Of a DNA stretch of 50,549 nucleotides, positions 16,552 through 25,945 are shown piece by piece. A model generated the notes under the pieces. The model made no database searches and was not told the origin of the DNA. It worked only from the letters and a program-made list of their open reading frames with translations. The first letter of the stretch is position 1, and every line of letters begins with the position of its first letter. This stretch comes from Terriglobia bacterium (GTDB taxonomy: Bacteria > Acidobacteriota > Terriglobia > UBA7540), in the NCBI GenBank assembly GCA_030040995.1, contig JASHOS010000170.1, positions 1 to 50,549 of the forward strand, in the 5' to 3' direction. Made by a program: the position numbers and the translations under genes.

Positions 16552-17493
16552 ATGCAAACTGACCGCATCGTCTTCGAAGACGTTTCCAAATTTTACGGCG
16601 AAGTGCTGGGCGTGAACCGCATCGATCTTTCGATCTCTCCCGGCATCACTAGCCTTGTCGGGCCGAACGGCTCGGGAAAGACGACCCTGATGAACCTGAT
16701 GACGGGCCTCGTCCAGCCCAGCCGCGGCCAACTCAGCGTGCTGGGCGTCTCGCCGCGCGAGCCGGAACGGCTCTTCCGCTTTACCGGTTACTGCACGCAG
16801 TTTGATTCGTTTCCCCGCGGGCTTACCGGCTACCAGTTCGTCTATTCCTACCTCCGCTTATTCGGATCTCCGGCTGCGGAGGCTGGACGCCTGGCGGGGG
16901 AGGCGATTGAGAGAGCCGGGCTGACGGAGGCAGCTCATCGCCGAATCGCGGGTTATAGCAAAGGCATGAGGCAGCGCATCAAGCTCGCGCAGGCCATCGC
17001 GCATCACCCTTCCGTGCTGATCCTCGATGAGCCGCTCAATGGGCTCGATCCCCTGATGCGCTCGGATACCATCGCGCTTTTCCGCGAGCTTGCGGGCCGG
17101 GGGCTTCACCTCATCGTCTCGAGCCACGTGCTGCACGAAGTCGATGTGATCTCCGACCAGGTCGTTATGCTCAGCAACGGCTACGTCATCGCCGAAGGCA
17201 ACATTCGCGCGGTTCGCAGCGAGATTCACGAGCAGCCCATGCAAATTGTGATTCGCTGCGAGAAGCCGCGCTCGCTGGCTTCGCTGCTGATCGAGCAAGG
17301 CCAAGTGGCGGAGATACGCCTTCATCCGGACGGCGGCGGTGTTCTGGTAAAGACCCGCGACGCCAGCCGGTTTTATCTCGGTCTGAATCACATCGCTCAG
17401 AACGGCATTGGGATTGAGTCGGTCGAGCCGGCCGATGACGACGTTCTCTCGGTTTACGAATATTTGATCGGCGGCGAGGAGATAGCGAAGTGA
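16552..17493 (+). CDS. ABC transporter ATP-binding protein (second pair)
   Basis: A second cytoplasmic ATPase of 313 residues. Walker A is GPNGSGKTT at 37-45, the signature YSKGMRQR at about 134-141, Walker [13 protein letters not shown] at about 155-166, and the switch histidine sits in SSHVLHEVD. The ATG at 16552 is chosen because the conserved strand [13 protein letters not shown] begins right after it; an in-frame TTG at 16525 would start within repeat sequence. It is clearly related to the first ATPase (same YSxGMRQ signature), so the two pairs probably arose by duplication and may form one heteromeric exporter. It overlaps the next gene by four bases. Confidence 0.9.
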   Translation: MQTDRIVFEDVSKFYGEVLGVNRIDLSISPGITSLVGPNGSGKTTLMNLMTGLVQPSRGQLSVLGVSPREPERLFRFTGYCTQFDSFPRGLTGYQFVYSYLRLFGSPAAEAGRLAGEAIERAGLTEAAHRRIAGYSKGMRQRIKLAQAIAHHPSVLILDEPLNGLDPLMRSDTIALFRELAGRGLHLIVSSHVLHEVDVISDQVVMLSNGYVIAEGNIRAVRSEIHEQPMQIVIRCEKPRSLASLLIEQGQVAEIRLHPDGGGVLVKTRDASRFYLGLNHIAQNGIGIESVEPADDDVLSVYEYLIGGEEIAK

Positions 17494-18335
17494 GCAAAGC
17501 CCGTTGGCAGCTTTGGCGCGAGCAAGTGTTGGGCGTAATGCGGCTTGATCTTAAGCGCAATTTTGCTCTCCGGCGAGCGCTGTGGATCTATCTTCTGGCG
17601 CTCGCGCCGGCGGTGATTTTCGAAATTGGAGCGCTGAAGAATCCACCCCAATTTCGCAGCGTCGGAATGGATACGCACGTCTTCGCTGTCGTGTTTCAAG
17701 TTTTCTACCTTCGCTTTGTGGTCTTCTTCGGATGCGCTGGCGTCTTTCTGAACCTGTTTCATGGTGAGGTGCTGGACAAAAGCCTGCACTTTTATTTTCT
17801 GGCGCCACTGCGCAGAGAAATCCTGCTGGCCGGAAAATATTTGACCGGCCTCGCCGCCGCGTCGGCGATTTTCTGCCTCAGCGTTGTGCTTCAATTTGCT
17901 GCTCTCTACGGCAGCAGCTCGGGAGGTCTCGGACAATTTCTTTTCCAGGCCCACGGCTGGGAGCAATTGGCAGGCTACCTGGGGGTGACGGCGCTCGCGT
18001 GCGCGGGTTATGGCAGTGTGTTCCTTTTCCTCGGCGTACTTTTCCGCAATGCCCTGGTGCCCTCAATCGCGGTTCTGGTTTGGGAAATTGTGAGCGGCTA
18101 TCTGCCCCCACTCCTGCAGAAACTGAGCGTGATTTATTACTTGAAATCTCTTTGCCCGGTCGAAGTGGCAATGACGTCGTTTGGGGGCAACAGTCCTCTT
18201 TCTCTCTTCACGTTTAACCCCGAGCCGGCGCTGGCTCCTACCGCCATCCTGAGCGTTTTGATCCTCATCGGTGTGCTGCTCGCCGCTGCCAGTCTGCGCG
18301 TTCGCCGCATGGAAATTGATTACGCCGCTGAATGA
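17490..18335 (+). CDS. ABC-2 type permease (second pair)
   Basis: The 281-residue membrane protein has about six hydrophobic segments. Near residue 80-100 is a loop with [20 protein letters not shown] and [10 protein letters not shown], comparable to the contact loop of the first permease. GTG at 17490 overlaps the ATPase stop, and the final residues are a short basic tail after the last helix. It completes the two-ATPase/two-permease operon that follows the sigma/anti-sigma pair. The substrate is unknown. Confidence 0.85.
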   Translation: MSKARWQLWREQVLGVMRLDLKRNFALRRALWIYLLALAPAVIFEIGALKNPPQFRSVGMDTHVFAVVFQVFYLRFVVFFGCAGVFLNLFHGEVLDKSLHFYFLAPLRREILLAGKYLTGLAAASAIFCLSVVLQFAALYGSSSGGLGQFLFQAHGWEQLAGYLGVTALACAGYGSVFLFLGVLFRNALVPSIAVLVWEIVSGYLPPLLQKLSVIYYLKSLCPVEVAMTSFGGNSPLSLFTFNPEPALAPTAILSVLILIGVLLAAASLRVRRMEIDYAAE

Positions 18336-18347
18336 ATCTTCGATGAG

Positions 18348-19511
18348 TTACGCGGCGCGAAACTTGAATTCCGCTTTACGGATAGGCGTTCCCAAAACCT
18401 CAATGCGCGAGAAGTCTCGCGTTCCGACGCCGAGTTGTTCAGCCAGCCGGAGCGTGCTATCGCTATGCTCGAAGGGCGGGGTACCGCGATCCGCCATCGG
18501 ATCGAAGCCCATGAGTGCGAGTGCGACGGCATCCGTTGCCACACAGTTTTTACCTGCAACCAACAGGCCTGGGTGGACAGGTTTCACCCCGCTAACCCAG
18601 GGCCCTTCGCCGCCGGTCTCTGTGTAAATGCCGTCAATGACCGCCAAGTGGATGGGACGGGCCGCGACGAGATCCGCCGCCACGCGTGGCACGCGGTAAC
18701 CGGGGTCTTTGGAAACATAGGCGTGAGGATGGAGGGGTTGGAGAGCGCTTTCGGAGGGCGTGCGATTGCCATCATGAATCATGCCGCGCCCACCTTTCGG
18801 CACGAGGCTCGGTTCCTCAACGCCGGCACCTTCACCATAAATCGTGCACGGAGTGATGCCGAAACAATTTTTCATCGATAAAGTCACGCCTGCTGTGGCG
18901 TGTTCCTTGAGCTTGGCCAGCGAAACAAACACGTCGCAGTCCGCGTATGAATGGTTCAGGTCGTAGGCTGCGAACATCAAACCGCCGCCGGGCACTCTGA
19001 GGCGCGTGTAATGCTTGGCGTTGCCCAAATAGTTCGTGTTCTCAAATTCCACCCGAGGCGCGAGATTTACAAACTTACCCGGATTCCAACCCGCCTGCCG
19101 CATGAATTGTTGAACGGGCTCAGCAGTCGACCAAGGGCTCTCAAGAAGCCGCACACGGCGCGCACCCGCCCTGCCCATGAGATAAACCGTGGCTGCGATC
19201 ACCTGCAGATGCACCCAGTGGGTTACTTCCGGCGGCAGGTTGCCGACCCGGGTCGTGGCATCGCCCGTGAGGTTCAGTTTAATGGCCACCGTCTTGCCCT
19301 TGACGAGAGGTGCGAGGCCGCCAATCTGATCAAACATGGTTGCCAGTGTAGAAACCACTTCAGGACCATAAGTCTGGCACCGGCCGACTGCCACAGGGGA
19401 CGCCGGCGCCTGTCGGGTAAGGCCGAAGCCCGATGGAGCCAGCCAAAAACCAGCGGCAGCGCCGCCAAAGGCTCGAATGGCGTCTCGCCGGTTGCAGAGG
19501 AGGTGATTCAT
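18348..19511 (-). CDS. Tat-exported DUF362 protein
   Basis: The 387-residue protein begins with a twin-arginine signal (NRRDAIRAFGGAAAGFWLA) and is preceded by AAAGGAG. The mature part matches DUF362: VKGKTVAIKLNLTG near 69-82, a Cys in YADCDVFVSLAKLKEH near 190-205, MKNCFGITP near 214, and DGIYTETGGEGPW near 300. The biochemical role of the family is not established; members often accompany iron-sulfur proteins or oxidoreductases, and Tat export suggests folding with a cofactor in the cytoplasm. The gene is convergent with the ABC operon and 13 bases from its end. It is the last of a minus-strand run but is separated from the M48 gene by a repeat. Confidence 0.85.
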   Translation of the reverse strand: MNHLLCNRRDAIRAFGGAAAGFWLAPSGFGLTRQAPASPVAVGRCQTYGPEVVSTLATMFDQIGGLAPLVKGKTVAIKLNLTGDATTRVGNLPPEVTHWVHLQVIAATVYLMGRAGARRVRLLESPWSTAEPVQQFMRQAGWNPGKFVNLAPRVEFENTNYLGNAKHYTRLRVPGGGLMFAAYDLNHSYADCDVFVSLAKLKEHATAGVTLSMKNCFGITPCTIYGEGAGVEEPSLVPKGGRGMIHDGNRTPSESALQPLHPHAYVSKDPGYRVPRVAADLVAARPIHLAVIDGIYTETGGEGPWVSGVKPVHPGLLVAGKNCVATDAVALALMGFDPMADRGTPPFEHSDSTLRLAEQLGVGTRDFSRIEVLGTPIRKAEFKFRAA

Positions 19512-19572
19512 AGTCTTTTTCTCCTTTGCCGCCTAGAATTACACCCCAACCCATCAAAAGTCAAATCCACAT

Positions 19573-19663
19573 AGGCAGTGTAGGGGTAGGGCAAGCCCTA
19601 CCCTAATTGATTTTTGGCGCGGCTCGCAAGAGGACGGCAGCCGTCTCCCTACATCGCCTTCGG
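19573..19663. repeat. Dispersed 90-bp element, copy 2
   Basis: The same element as 5170-5262, in the same orientation and with matching ends. Internal palindromes GGGTAGGGC/GCCCTACCC and GACGGC/GCCGTC are kept while the linkers differ. It fills most of the gap between the M48 gene and the DUF362 gene and could affect readthrough. Confidence 0.6.
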
Positions 19664-19682
19664 TTGTCACGGACCGGGCCAG

Positions 19683-21497
19683 CTATTGCCCAAGGGCCAT
19701 CTGGGTTGTATACCGCGTTAGGTATGGGAATAGCGGAGTAACTTCAAACGGCATCTTTTCTCGAGCGGAGACCAGGGCCGCAGGCTTGGTCTTCATCAGG
19801 GACACCGCGTCGCTCCAAGGGTTCACCATTACGCGCGCTCCCAGCGGAAGAGCGGCAATTTGATCCACGCTCCTCAACTCGAGCTTGGGTGCGCCCGTCA
19901 TGAGAGCTTCCACCCGCTCCACATGGCCTTTCCTGACCATGCGGCTGCCCAGGTTCGCGCCAAACAGATGGGGAGTGTGCGGAGCAATGCTCGCCATGGC
20001 TCGCAGAAAAAGTCCCGCCTGGCCAAGTTGATTCTTGTAAGGTGAGTTCTTAAGCAGTTGGATGGCCTTGGCATCGGCAGCTTCCTCATCGCGTTCGCTG
20101 GGCTTGAAGTTGAGGACTTTCAAAAGCTCCTGATCCGGAATCATCAGCCGGTCGTCAAAGGCCCACTGCGTCTCGTTCATAGTGCCGGTCTGCTGAAGGA
20201 CAATGTGCGCCAGTTCGTGCGCCAGCATTGCCGCCAGGCTCGCTTCGTCCGGCAAAACGTCGATCAGCCCGCGGCTCAGGACGATGGTGTTTCCAATAGT
20301 CAGCGATTCCAGCCGCGACGTCAGGAGCGCGCGGCAGTGGACAGGCGGCAAGTCATCAAGGCGATTGGTTACGATCAGATTGCTGACGACCGTGTCGAGC
20401 ACTTTATCCGCGCCACCCGGCGGCGCCAGAAGCCCGGCCTTCTGCAAGCGGTCGAGAACGTTGTCTTGCGCCTGATCTTGCCATTCGCGCTCGCCTTCGA
20501 CTGGCGAAAGATCGCTCGAGGCTCCCGCGTCGTCCTTCACGTCTGGAGAGTCCACCTCAATTTGTGTCATTTCAGATTGATGATTCGGATTTTCGAGGCC
20601 ATACCCCCAAAAGCGTATTTGCGCTCTGAAACTCTCGCTGCGATTCAGGCCATATTTGAGGCCACTCTCCTCGCTATACGCGTACACAGGAAGCCAAAGG
20701 CCGGGCTGCACTTCCTCGCGCCAGCTATCAAAATGATAGTAGACGGACCCTTGAGGAGCAGGCGTGAAACTGCCGTTGAAGCGAACGATATTGTAATGAT
20801 GGTCTTCCACCCAAATGCGCCCCTCGAACATCCCTACGTCCCCATAATTCAGCATCATAAAACGATGAAAAACCCGGGGCTTCGGCGTTACGTCAAAAAC
20901 GAGACAACGCACATCTCCCAGAAACTCGCGGCGGACGAAATGGAAGTTGTAGTGCAAGCGGTTGAATCGAGTGGTATCCATGACGAGACTGAAATAGAAG
21001 TCGGAAGGATGGTAGCGCGGCGACACGAATTGCGAGAGCGGTCCCCTGAAGTCGCTGACTATCCGGCTGCTGAAGCCCGGCTGCGGTAAAAATGACTGGA
21101 CGTCAATCGTTTTGTTGGAGCGAATCTGCACACGGCCGAGAAAGTAATAGTCGTTAACCGGCACGGCGCCGAGTTCAGGATCACTCCGCATATCCTGGAT
21201 ATAAATCTCCATCCGCGGAGTGTAATTTTGGAGCGTCCTCACCAGGTTGTTTTCACGCGCGATGAATCCGTTTACCACCCGCGTGACTTCTGGAGATTCG
21301 TGCGAGCCGGGCGGCGGCCCCAGCAGATCGTTCTCCTGGATTTGGCTAGCCGCGCCACTCTGCTGCCCGGGAAACGCCCACGAAGCGCGCACGCTAAGAA
21401 CCACCACCGCTAGCGCGGCGGCGATCGTAAGCTTGCTTCTGCGCCTCTCTCGCCGCTCATTGGCTTTTGCGGCCGTCACAAGTTTAGCTGCCAACAT
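19683..21497 (-). CDS. Exported M48-type metalloprotease
   Basis: The 604-residue protein has an N-terminal basic stretch and hydrophobic segment (LTIAAALAVVVLSVRASWAF), i.e. a signal peptide or anchor. The first half (about 60-330) is a beta-rich region of unknown role, similar to exported outer-membrane lipoprotein-sorting-like folds, with LHYNFHFVRREFLGDVRCLV. The second half holds the zinc site HELAH (in AMLAHELAHIVL, about residue 424) and a downstream glutamate in RDEEAADAKAIQLL, as in M48/BepA-like peptidases. It therefore probably degrades or quality-controls envelope proteins. A good ribosome-binding site (AAGGAG) precedes ATG 21497. The fusion of the long N-terminal domain to the protease is the notable point. 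Confidence 0.85.
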   Translation of the reverse strand: MLAAKLVTAAKANERRERRRSKLTIAAALAVVVLSVRASWAFPGQQSGAASQIQENDLLGPPPGSHESPEVTRVVNGFIARENNLVRTLQNYTPRMEIYIQDMRSDPELGAVPVNDYYFLGRVQIRSNKTIDVQSFLPQPGFSSRIVSDFRGPLSQFVSPRYHPSDFYFSLVMDTTRFNRLHYNFHFVRREFLGDVRCLVFDVTPKPRVFHRFMMLNYGDVGMFEGRIWVEDHHYNIVRFNGSFTPAPQGSVYYHFDSWREEVQPGLWLPVYAYSEESGLKYGLNRSESFRAQIRFWGYGLENPNHQSEMTQIEVDSPDVKDDAGASSDLSPVEGEREWQDQAQDNVLDRLQKAGLLAPPGGADKVLDTVVSNLIVTNRLDDLPPVHCRALLTSRLESLTIGNTIVLSRGLIDVLPDEASLAAMLAHELAHIVLQQTGTMNETQWAFDDRLMIPDQELLKVLNFKPSERDEEAADAKAIQLLKNSPYKNQLGQAGLFLRAMASIAPHTPHLFGANLGSRMVRKGHVERVEALMTGAPKLELRSVDQIAALPLGARVMVNPWSDAVSLMKTKPAALVSAREKMPFEVTPLFPYLTRYTTQMALGQ

Positions 21498-21516
21498 CGA
21501 AAACTCCTTCCTTTTA

Positions 21517-21641
21517 ACGCCTCAGTTTCGAGCATGTAGAGGCGGCTTTATGCCGCCATTTTGTTTTGCGGACCTCGAAGCATGAAAAAAACGCTGCCCT
21601 CGCCCCCTTGGGGGAGAGGGCGGCGCGCAGCGCCGGGTTGG
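21517..21641. repeat. Partial copies of two repeat families
   Basis: Bases 21517-21560 carry the ACGCCTCAGTTTCG edge and the 25-bp hairpin (GTAGAGGCGGC...GCCGCCATT) found at 6055-6141. Bases 21595-21641 are a partial copy of the CCCTCTCCC-type GC repeat. No gene is seen between the TonB-like gene and the protease gene. Confidence 0.5.
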
Positions 21642-21708
21642 GAGTCCTGTCTGAAATTTTCAAGGCAGCTTCTGAGGCATTATTCTTCCGTTTCCCTTTT
21701 TTCCGGCT

Positions 21709-22953
21709 TCAGTCAGCAAGTTGAAACAGAATACGCAACGTAGCCGCGGTGTCCACTGGGCGGCCATCCCGCCGCGCCGGCTTGAACTGGATTTGCTCGG
21801 CAGCGCGAATCGCTGCCTGGTCCAGTCCGTGCCCCAGTCCGTGTGCTACGGCTAACACCCGGACGCGCCCGGACGCTGAAAAAACCACCCGCAAGAGCAC
21901 GTCGCCCTGAATCTGAAAGCGCCGCGCTTCAGCGGTATAGACGGGATCGGGTTTTGATGTGATCTCAACCGGATCGTAAGCAGCAGCCTGCGGCTGTGAT
22001 TCCCGTTGCGGCGCGGCATGCGCCGCGGACTCGGCGCCCACAAATCCCGCCGAACGGACTTCGCCATTTCCGGCTGTGTTGTTCCCTTCCGCAGACCGGG
22101 CTCCGGCCGTGCCATTGCCGAATCCGGCGCTCGCCACAACACCGCTGGCGCCATGTTCGCCGTCTGTTCCGTTGCCCGAACCTGGGCCTTCGGGCCGGTC
22201 AAACGACCCCAATTGCGCCACGTTTGTGCGCGTCCGGTCCGCTGCCTGGGTTGGAATCCCGTTCGAATTTCCGAACCCGCCGGTTTGAATTTTCGATGGC
22301 GGCAGGTTAAGAACCGCGGTCTTCTCGTTGAAACCCGCGGTGTGGACTGGCGTGCGCTTCTCGTGTCTCGCATTTGCAGTCGCGGTGGGGCTGCTGAAAG
22401 CCCCAATGTGTACCTGGGGCGCACTAACGGCTGGTTTTCTAAGCAGCCTGATCTGCGGATGGGCCACTGCCGCTACACGCGGTGAAGCTGCGCGGAGTGC
22501 CGGGGGCTTAGCCGCGAGGGGCGGCGATACAGGCTTCGGCCGGATCGCGGGCAAGGCGACGGTTCGAGTCGTCACCCGCGAAGCTAGCCGCGGCGTGGGT
22601 ATCCGGCTTCGACGGGGAATCGCCCGAGGTAGCGTAATCCTAAGAACCTCAAGACGATTGGTTCCCTCCGGCTCATGCAGCACCGCTGGCAAACTGAAGA
22701 CCCAGACGAGTAGGAAAACCACCAGGATCTGCAGAGACAGACCGGCCGCGAAGCTGAATCTCCATCTTCGGCGCTCCTCAGCCGAAACCTTGATCAGAGT
22801 AAACCGCGGGGCTGAAAGGTCCTTGTCCTTCAGCGTTTGGCCGGCTAAGATTTCCGGTTGCTCCTGCGAGCCCGCTCTAGTTTCCGTATGCCTTCCGCCC
22901 TTCAGGGACGTCTTGGTTTTTGTTCTTTCAGGCGTCCCAACTGCAAACCGCAT
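21709..22953 (-). CDS. TonB-family energy-transducer-like protein
   Basis: The 414-residue protein has one membrane helix at about 66-89 (FSFAAGLSLQILVVFLLVWV) after a 65-residue cytoplasmic tail, then a long Pro/Arg/Ala-rich and Gly/Asn-rich periplasmic linker. The last 85 residues are a TonB C-terminal domain: KPDPVYTAEARRFQIQGDVL, VFSASGRVRVLAVAHGLGHG, and AAIRAAEQIQFKPARRDGRP. TonB proteins pass proton-motive energy from ExbB/ExbD to outer-membrane receptors; no exbBD is present here. The linker is basic rather than the usual Pro-Lys type, and the cytoplasmic tail is long. It could serve the receptor gene at 30926, but that is only inference. Confidence 0.88.
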   Translation of the reverse strand: MRFAVGTPERTKTKTSLKGGRHTETRAGSQEQPEILAGQTLKDKDLSAPRFTLIKVSAEERRRWRFSFAAGLSLQILVVFLLVWVFSLPAVLHEPEGTNRLEVLRITLPRAIPRRSRIPTPRLASRVTTRTVALPAIRPKPVSPPLAAKPPALRAASPRVAAVAHPQIRLLRKPAVSAPQVHIGAFSSPTATANARHEKRTPVHTAGFNEKTAVLNLPPSKIQTGGFGNSNGIPTQAADRTRTNVAQLGSFDRPEGPGSGNGTDGEHGASGVVASAGFGNGTAGARSAEGNNTAGNGEVRSAGFVGAESAAHAAPQRESQPQAAAYDPVEITSKPDPVYTAEARRFQIQGDVLLRVVFSASGRVRVLAVAHGLGHGLDQAAIRAAEQIQFKPARRDGRPVDTAATLRILFQLAD

Positions 22954-23206
22954 TCCGGCCGTTTACCCGTGGCCTGACACACTTATCCTCATAGTATGTG
23001 AGCAGGAACCATGCCAAAAGGAAGGTCGCGGAGGTTACAAAAGCACCCGTCCGGGGGCTCCAGCGAGTAACTCCAACGAATGGCTGAACTAAGCGCTGGA
23101 TACCCCCGTTGGCTACCGAACGGGCAGCGCGGGCGCCATACGGGGATCAAGATAAAATCGACAAACCGCCGGAAAGAATTGCCGTCTGTGAATGGTCAAA
23201 GCGGAT

Positions 23207-24283
23207 TTACCCAGGGCCTTTGAGAACACTCTCACCTTCGTGCAACAGGCCGTATTCGTCTTCGACGATATACGAACAGATACGAAAAGAATCACAGTCC
23301 ACTCCGGAAAGCCGTGCCAAACGCTCCGCAGCAAGTTGCGCGGGAAGGACATCAATGAGGAACTGCCACTCGCGCGGGATATGTGGAAGCTGGAACATCA
23401 AGTCGCCGGCGTCTTCGGGCAATTGCTGGCCAATAAGCATCACGGAGGCGCCAAGCTGTCTCAGGTCGCGTGCAACGGCCAAATCCTCCTCCCGCATACG
23501 CTCGCCGTCGATCCACAACCCAAAGCGCACGTTCTTTGCAACAATCTCTTGCGGCCCGTGCCGGAAACTGGCCGTTCCCAGCGCAGTCGCCGGCGACTTG
23601 ACGGCTTCCTCCCAAAGCAGTCGAGCCTCATTGCAACTGCCCAGGCTGGAGCTGCGAGCCAGAAAATAGTAAGTGGCGCCAGGCGCGAGCCAGCGCGTGC
23701 AAGCAAGCTGCTCCTGCCAGCTCACCAATGCCGCGGCGCTATCGCGGCAGGCCCGCAACAGCAAGGCTGCCAGCGAGGCGTCAAAAGACCCAACAGCAGC
23801 ACTTGCCAATATGCCGGCGGCAGCGGACAGGGTGGAATAAGTGTTGACTGAAACCGCATGGTCAAAGGCGACGGAAAGCACAATAGGAACTTGTGCCTGT
23901 TGAGCGAGCGGGCTCCCCCCGGAATTCGTTATGCCAATAATCGTCGTTTTGCTCCGCCGGGCTTCAGAAAGGAGATGAACGATTTCGGCGCTTCGGCCCG
24001 TACGGGAGATAACGACGATCACGGAATTCTCAGGGAGTCTGCCAAAGTGCAATAGGTCCGCAGCGTCGCGCGTATGGACGGGAAAACCTCCACTATGGAA
24101 GAGACAGCCCGCGTTGAGCGCGGCGTGCCAGCTACTGCCCATTCCCGCCAGGTAGACATGCCGGGCATTCCGAATAATGCCTGCCGCCCGGTCAACTGTG
24201 GGCCGGGCGGCTGTGCAAAGATAATCGACCACCCGCTCCAGTTCGTCGGGCTGGCGAAGAATGTCGCGCAAGAAGTACGTCAT
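23207..24283 (-). CDS. SIS-domain sugar isomerase/deglycase
   Basis: The 358-residue protein has two SIS domains as in the isomerase half of GlmS but no glutaminase domain, like AgaS/FrlB-type proteins that isomerise or deglycate amino sugars and fructosamines. First domain: ARHVYLAGMGSSWHAALNAG near 40-60 and VVISRTGRSAEIVHLL near 90-105. Second domain: YYFLARSSSLGSCNEARLLW near 205-224, then EEAVKSPATALGTASFRHGP with the phosphosugar-contact glutamate and histidine. Its promoter has a strong -35/-10 and a tandem LacI-type operator (24395-24456), shared in form with the receptor gene at 30926. So it is probably induced with uptake of the same substrate. The substrate is unknown. Confidence 0.9.
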   Translation of the reverse strand: MTYFLRDILRQPDELERVVDYLCTAARPTVDRAAGIIRNARHVYLAGMGSSWHAALNAGCLFHSGGFPVHTRDAADLLHFGRLPENSVIVVISRTGRSAEIVHLLSEARRSKTTIIGITNSGGSPLAQQAQVPIVLSVAFDHAVSVNTYSTLSAAAGILASAAVGSFDASLAALLLRACRDSAAALVSWQEQLACTRWLAPGATYYFLARSSSLGSCNEARLLWEEAVKSPATALGTASFRHGPQEIVAKNVRFGLWIDGERMREEDLAVARDLRQLGASVMLIGQQLPEDAGDLMFQLPHIPREWQFLIDVLPAQLAAERLARLSGVDCDSFRICSYIVEDEYGLLHEGESVLKGPG

Positions 24284-24394
24284 TTTTTCCCCGGGAAATC
24301 CGCAACCCCAGGAACTCCCATAACCCCGTCATCCTTACCGGCTATAAGAGCCCGGGTGCTCGGTGTGGGCGAGGGTCAGGCTTCTTGGGCTTTT

Positions 24395-24456
24395 GAGAAA
24401 CCGATTTCAGAAACCGATTGCATAACCCTTTATAGCGCCTCAGCGCACATTGTCAA
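24395..24456 (-). promoter_or_regulatory. Promoter with tandem LacI-type operator for the SIS gene
   Basis: On the minus strand, TTGACA (24451-24456) and TATAAA (24429-24434) are separated by 16 bases. Directly downstream are two CG-centred palindromes, GAAACCGATTTC (24397-24408) and GAAACCGATTGCATAA (24410-24425), whose CG centres are 13 bp apart. The start codon is about 110 bases further on, at 24283. The same pair with the same spacing lies before the receptor gene (30854-30883). This fits repression by the LacI-family product of 24947-25945. Confidence 0.75.
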
Positions 24457-24946
24457 GTGTTTTCTGACCCCCGCCGCGATGCCTCAGAAGCTGTAAATTA
24501 TTCGAATCGGTCATGTCTGCGATTCTCACGGGTCGCACACATCGCGCCGTGCGCGACGCATGCGCCACCCACCGGAAAAAAATAGCCCCACCGTCTCACT
24601 CGAAACCGTTACTCTTTCACTCGTGCATTAGCCCGTAACGTCGTCGTCCTCGCGTTCATCGCCGGGCGGCCAGCCGGTCCGGCCGCTGGCATTTTAGCGT
24701 CCCTCGCGCCGGCGGAACCTACTTCGAATAACGGCTTTTAAAAACAGCAGCTTGCAGGGAACCTTGGTTTCGCTGTGGTTTCAGTATGGTTTCGGTATGG
24801 AAAATTGGTCAAAATGGGGCACAAGAGGGCGACCGACGAATTCGCAATCTCAGCCCTCTCCCCTCCTCGGGCCGAGTGTGTCCCACGCCTCTTGCTGGAA
24901 CGCGCCTGTAAGAGAGGGCCCGGTGGGTAAGGGACTCCCAGCGCTT
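24457..24946. other. Intergenic stretch with no identified gene
   Basis: This region between the SIS-gene promoter and the 3' end of lacI holds short palindromic runs (around 24511-24570) but no reading frame with coding character, RNA gene or clear terminator that I can support. Confidence 0.5.
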
Positions 24947-25945
24947 CTATCGGGCAGGAGCGGTAGACTTGCGCACGACCAAGTCTGTCTCGAGATGGTA
25001 TTCGGCTCCTTTGCGCCGCTTCAGCCTGAGCATCTTCTCGAGCGCTTCAAATGCCGTCTTTCCTAACTGCTCCCGGGGAACGCGGATGGTGGTCAGAGGG
25101 GGACGGGTTAAAAAGGCAAACGAGATGTCGTCTATGCCGATGACGGAAACATCTTCGGGAACTTTCGCGCCTTCCTCTTCAAGAGCGCTCATTGCCCCCA
25201 TCGCGATGCGGTCGCTTCCGCAAAAGACCACCGTGGCCGTGTGGGACGATGCAAGCATGGTGCGCACCGCCGACGCGCCTGCATCGAGGTGCGAATCGCA
25301 ATGAGTTACCCGCAAAAGATCAATGTTCCGCTCCTTCAGGCCGGCCTCCAAGGCTCGACGGATCATGACGGCCGTACGATTGTCCTCCGGTCCGGCAATG
25401 AGGGCCGCGCGCCGATGGCCGAGCCCAGCCACGTGTTCGATGGCCTGCGAGATTCCACGCTGGTAATTAATTGAAACGTTGCTGACCAGCGCCCCGGCAG
25501 GTCCGAGATCGGAGAAGACGACCGGGATGCCTGCCGCCGTCAGTTCGGCGGTCATCTTCCGGCCGACAGAAGCTGTCGTCACGGCAACCCCGCGCACGTC
25601 GCTCTCGATGAGCTTATTGACGACCGACCGGGTTCGCTCCTGATCGTACTCGGTGTTGCAAAGGAGGGCATCGTATCCCCGGCCCCACGCCGCAGCCTGG
25701 AATCCCTTGATCACTTCAGGAAAGTATGGATTAGTAATCTCGGAGATCACGAGCCCGAGCAGATTGCTTTGACCCGTCGACAATCGTCGTGCGTGTACGT
25801 TCTTGTGATATTGGAGAAGATTCACAACTTCAAGGACGCGCTGCGAGGTTTCGGGGGAAATATGATGAGCCTTGTTAAGTACGCGCGACACAGTTGCCGG
25901 TGAGACGCCGGCCCGCTTCGCCACCTCCCTCATTGTGTAGGCCAT
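24947..25945 (-). CDS. LacI-family transcriptional regulator
   Basis: The 332-residue repressor has the N-terminal helix-turn-helix MREVAKRAGVSPATVSRVLN (residues 5-24), the hinge helix with ARRLSTGQS near 53-61, and a periplasmic-binding-protein-like effector domain (LLGLVISEITNPYFPEVIKG; VFCGSDRIAMGAMSALEEEG; VSVIGIDDISFAFLTRPPLT). It starts at ATG 25945 after GGAGAGG. LacI proteins bind CG-centred palindromes; two such tandem sites, at 24395-24425 and 30854-30883, flank this gene, so it is the probable repressor of the SIS gene and the TonB-dependent receptor gene. The effector is probably a sugar. A possible short upstream ORF overlaps its start. No matching operator is seen at its own promoter. 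Confidence 0.94.
   Translation of the reverse strand: MAYTMREVAKRAGVSPATVSRVLNKAHHISPETSQRVLEVVNLLQYHKNVHARRLSTGQSNLLGLVISEITNPYFPEVIKGFQAAAWGRGYDALLCNTEYDQERTRSVVNKLIESDVRGVAVTTASVGRKMTAELTAAGIPVVFSDLGPAGALVSNVSINYQRGISQAIEHVAGLGHRRAALIAGPEDNRTAVMIRRALEAGLKERNIDLLRVTHCDSHLDAGASAVRTMLASSHTATVVFCGSDRIAMGAMSALEEEGAKVPEDVSVIGIDDISFAFLTRPPLTTIRVPREQLGKTAFEALEKMLRLKRRKGAEYHLETDLVVRKSTAPAR

Noticed and set aside
23011-23070. A 19-residue ORF (MPKGRSRRLQKHPSGGSSE) in the gap before the TonB-like gene
   Set aside because: Too short, no homology recognised and only a weak ribosome-binding site; probably chance.
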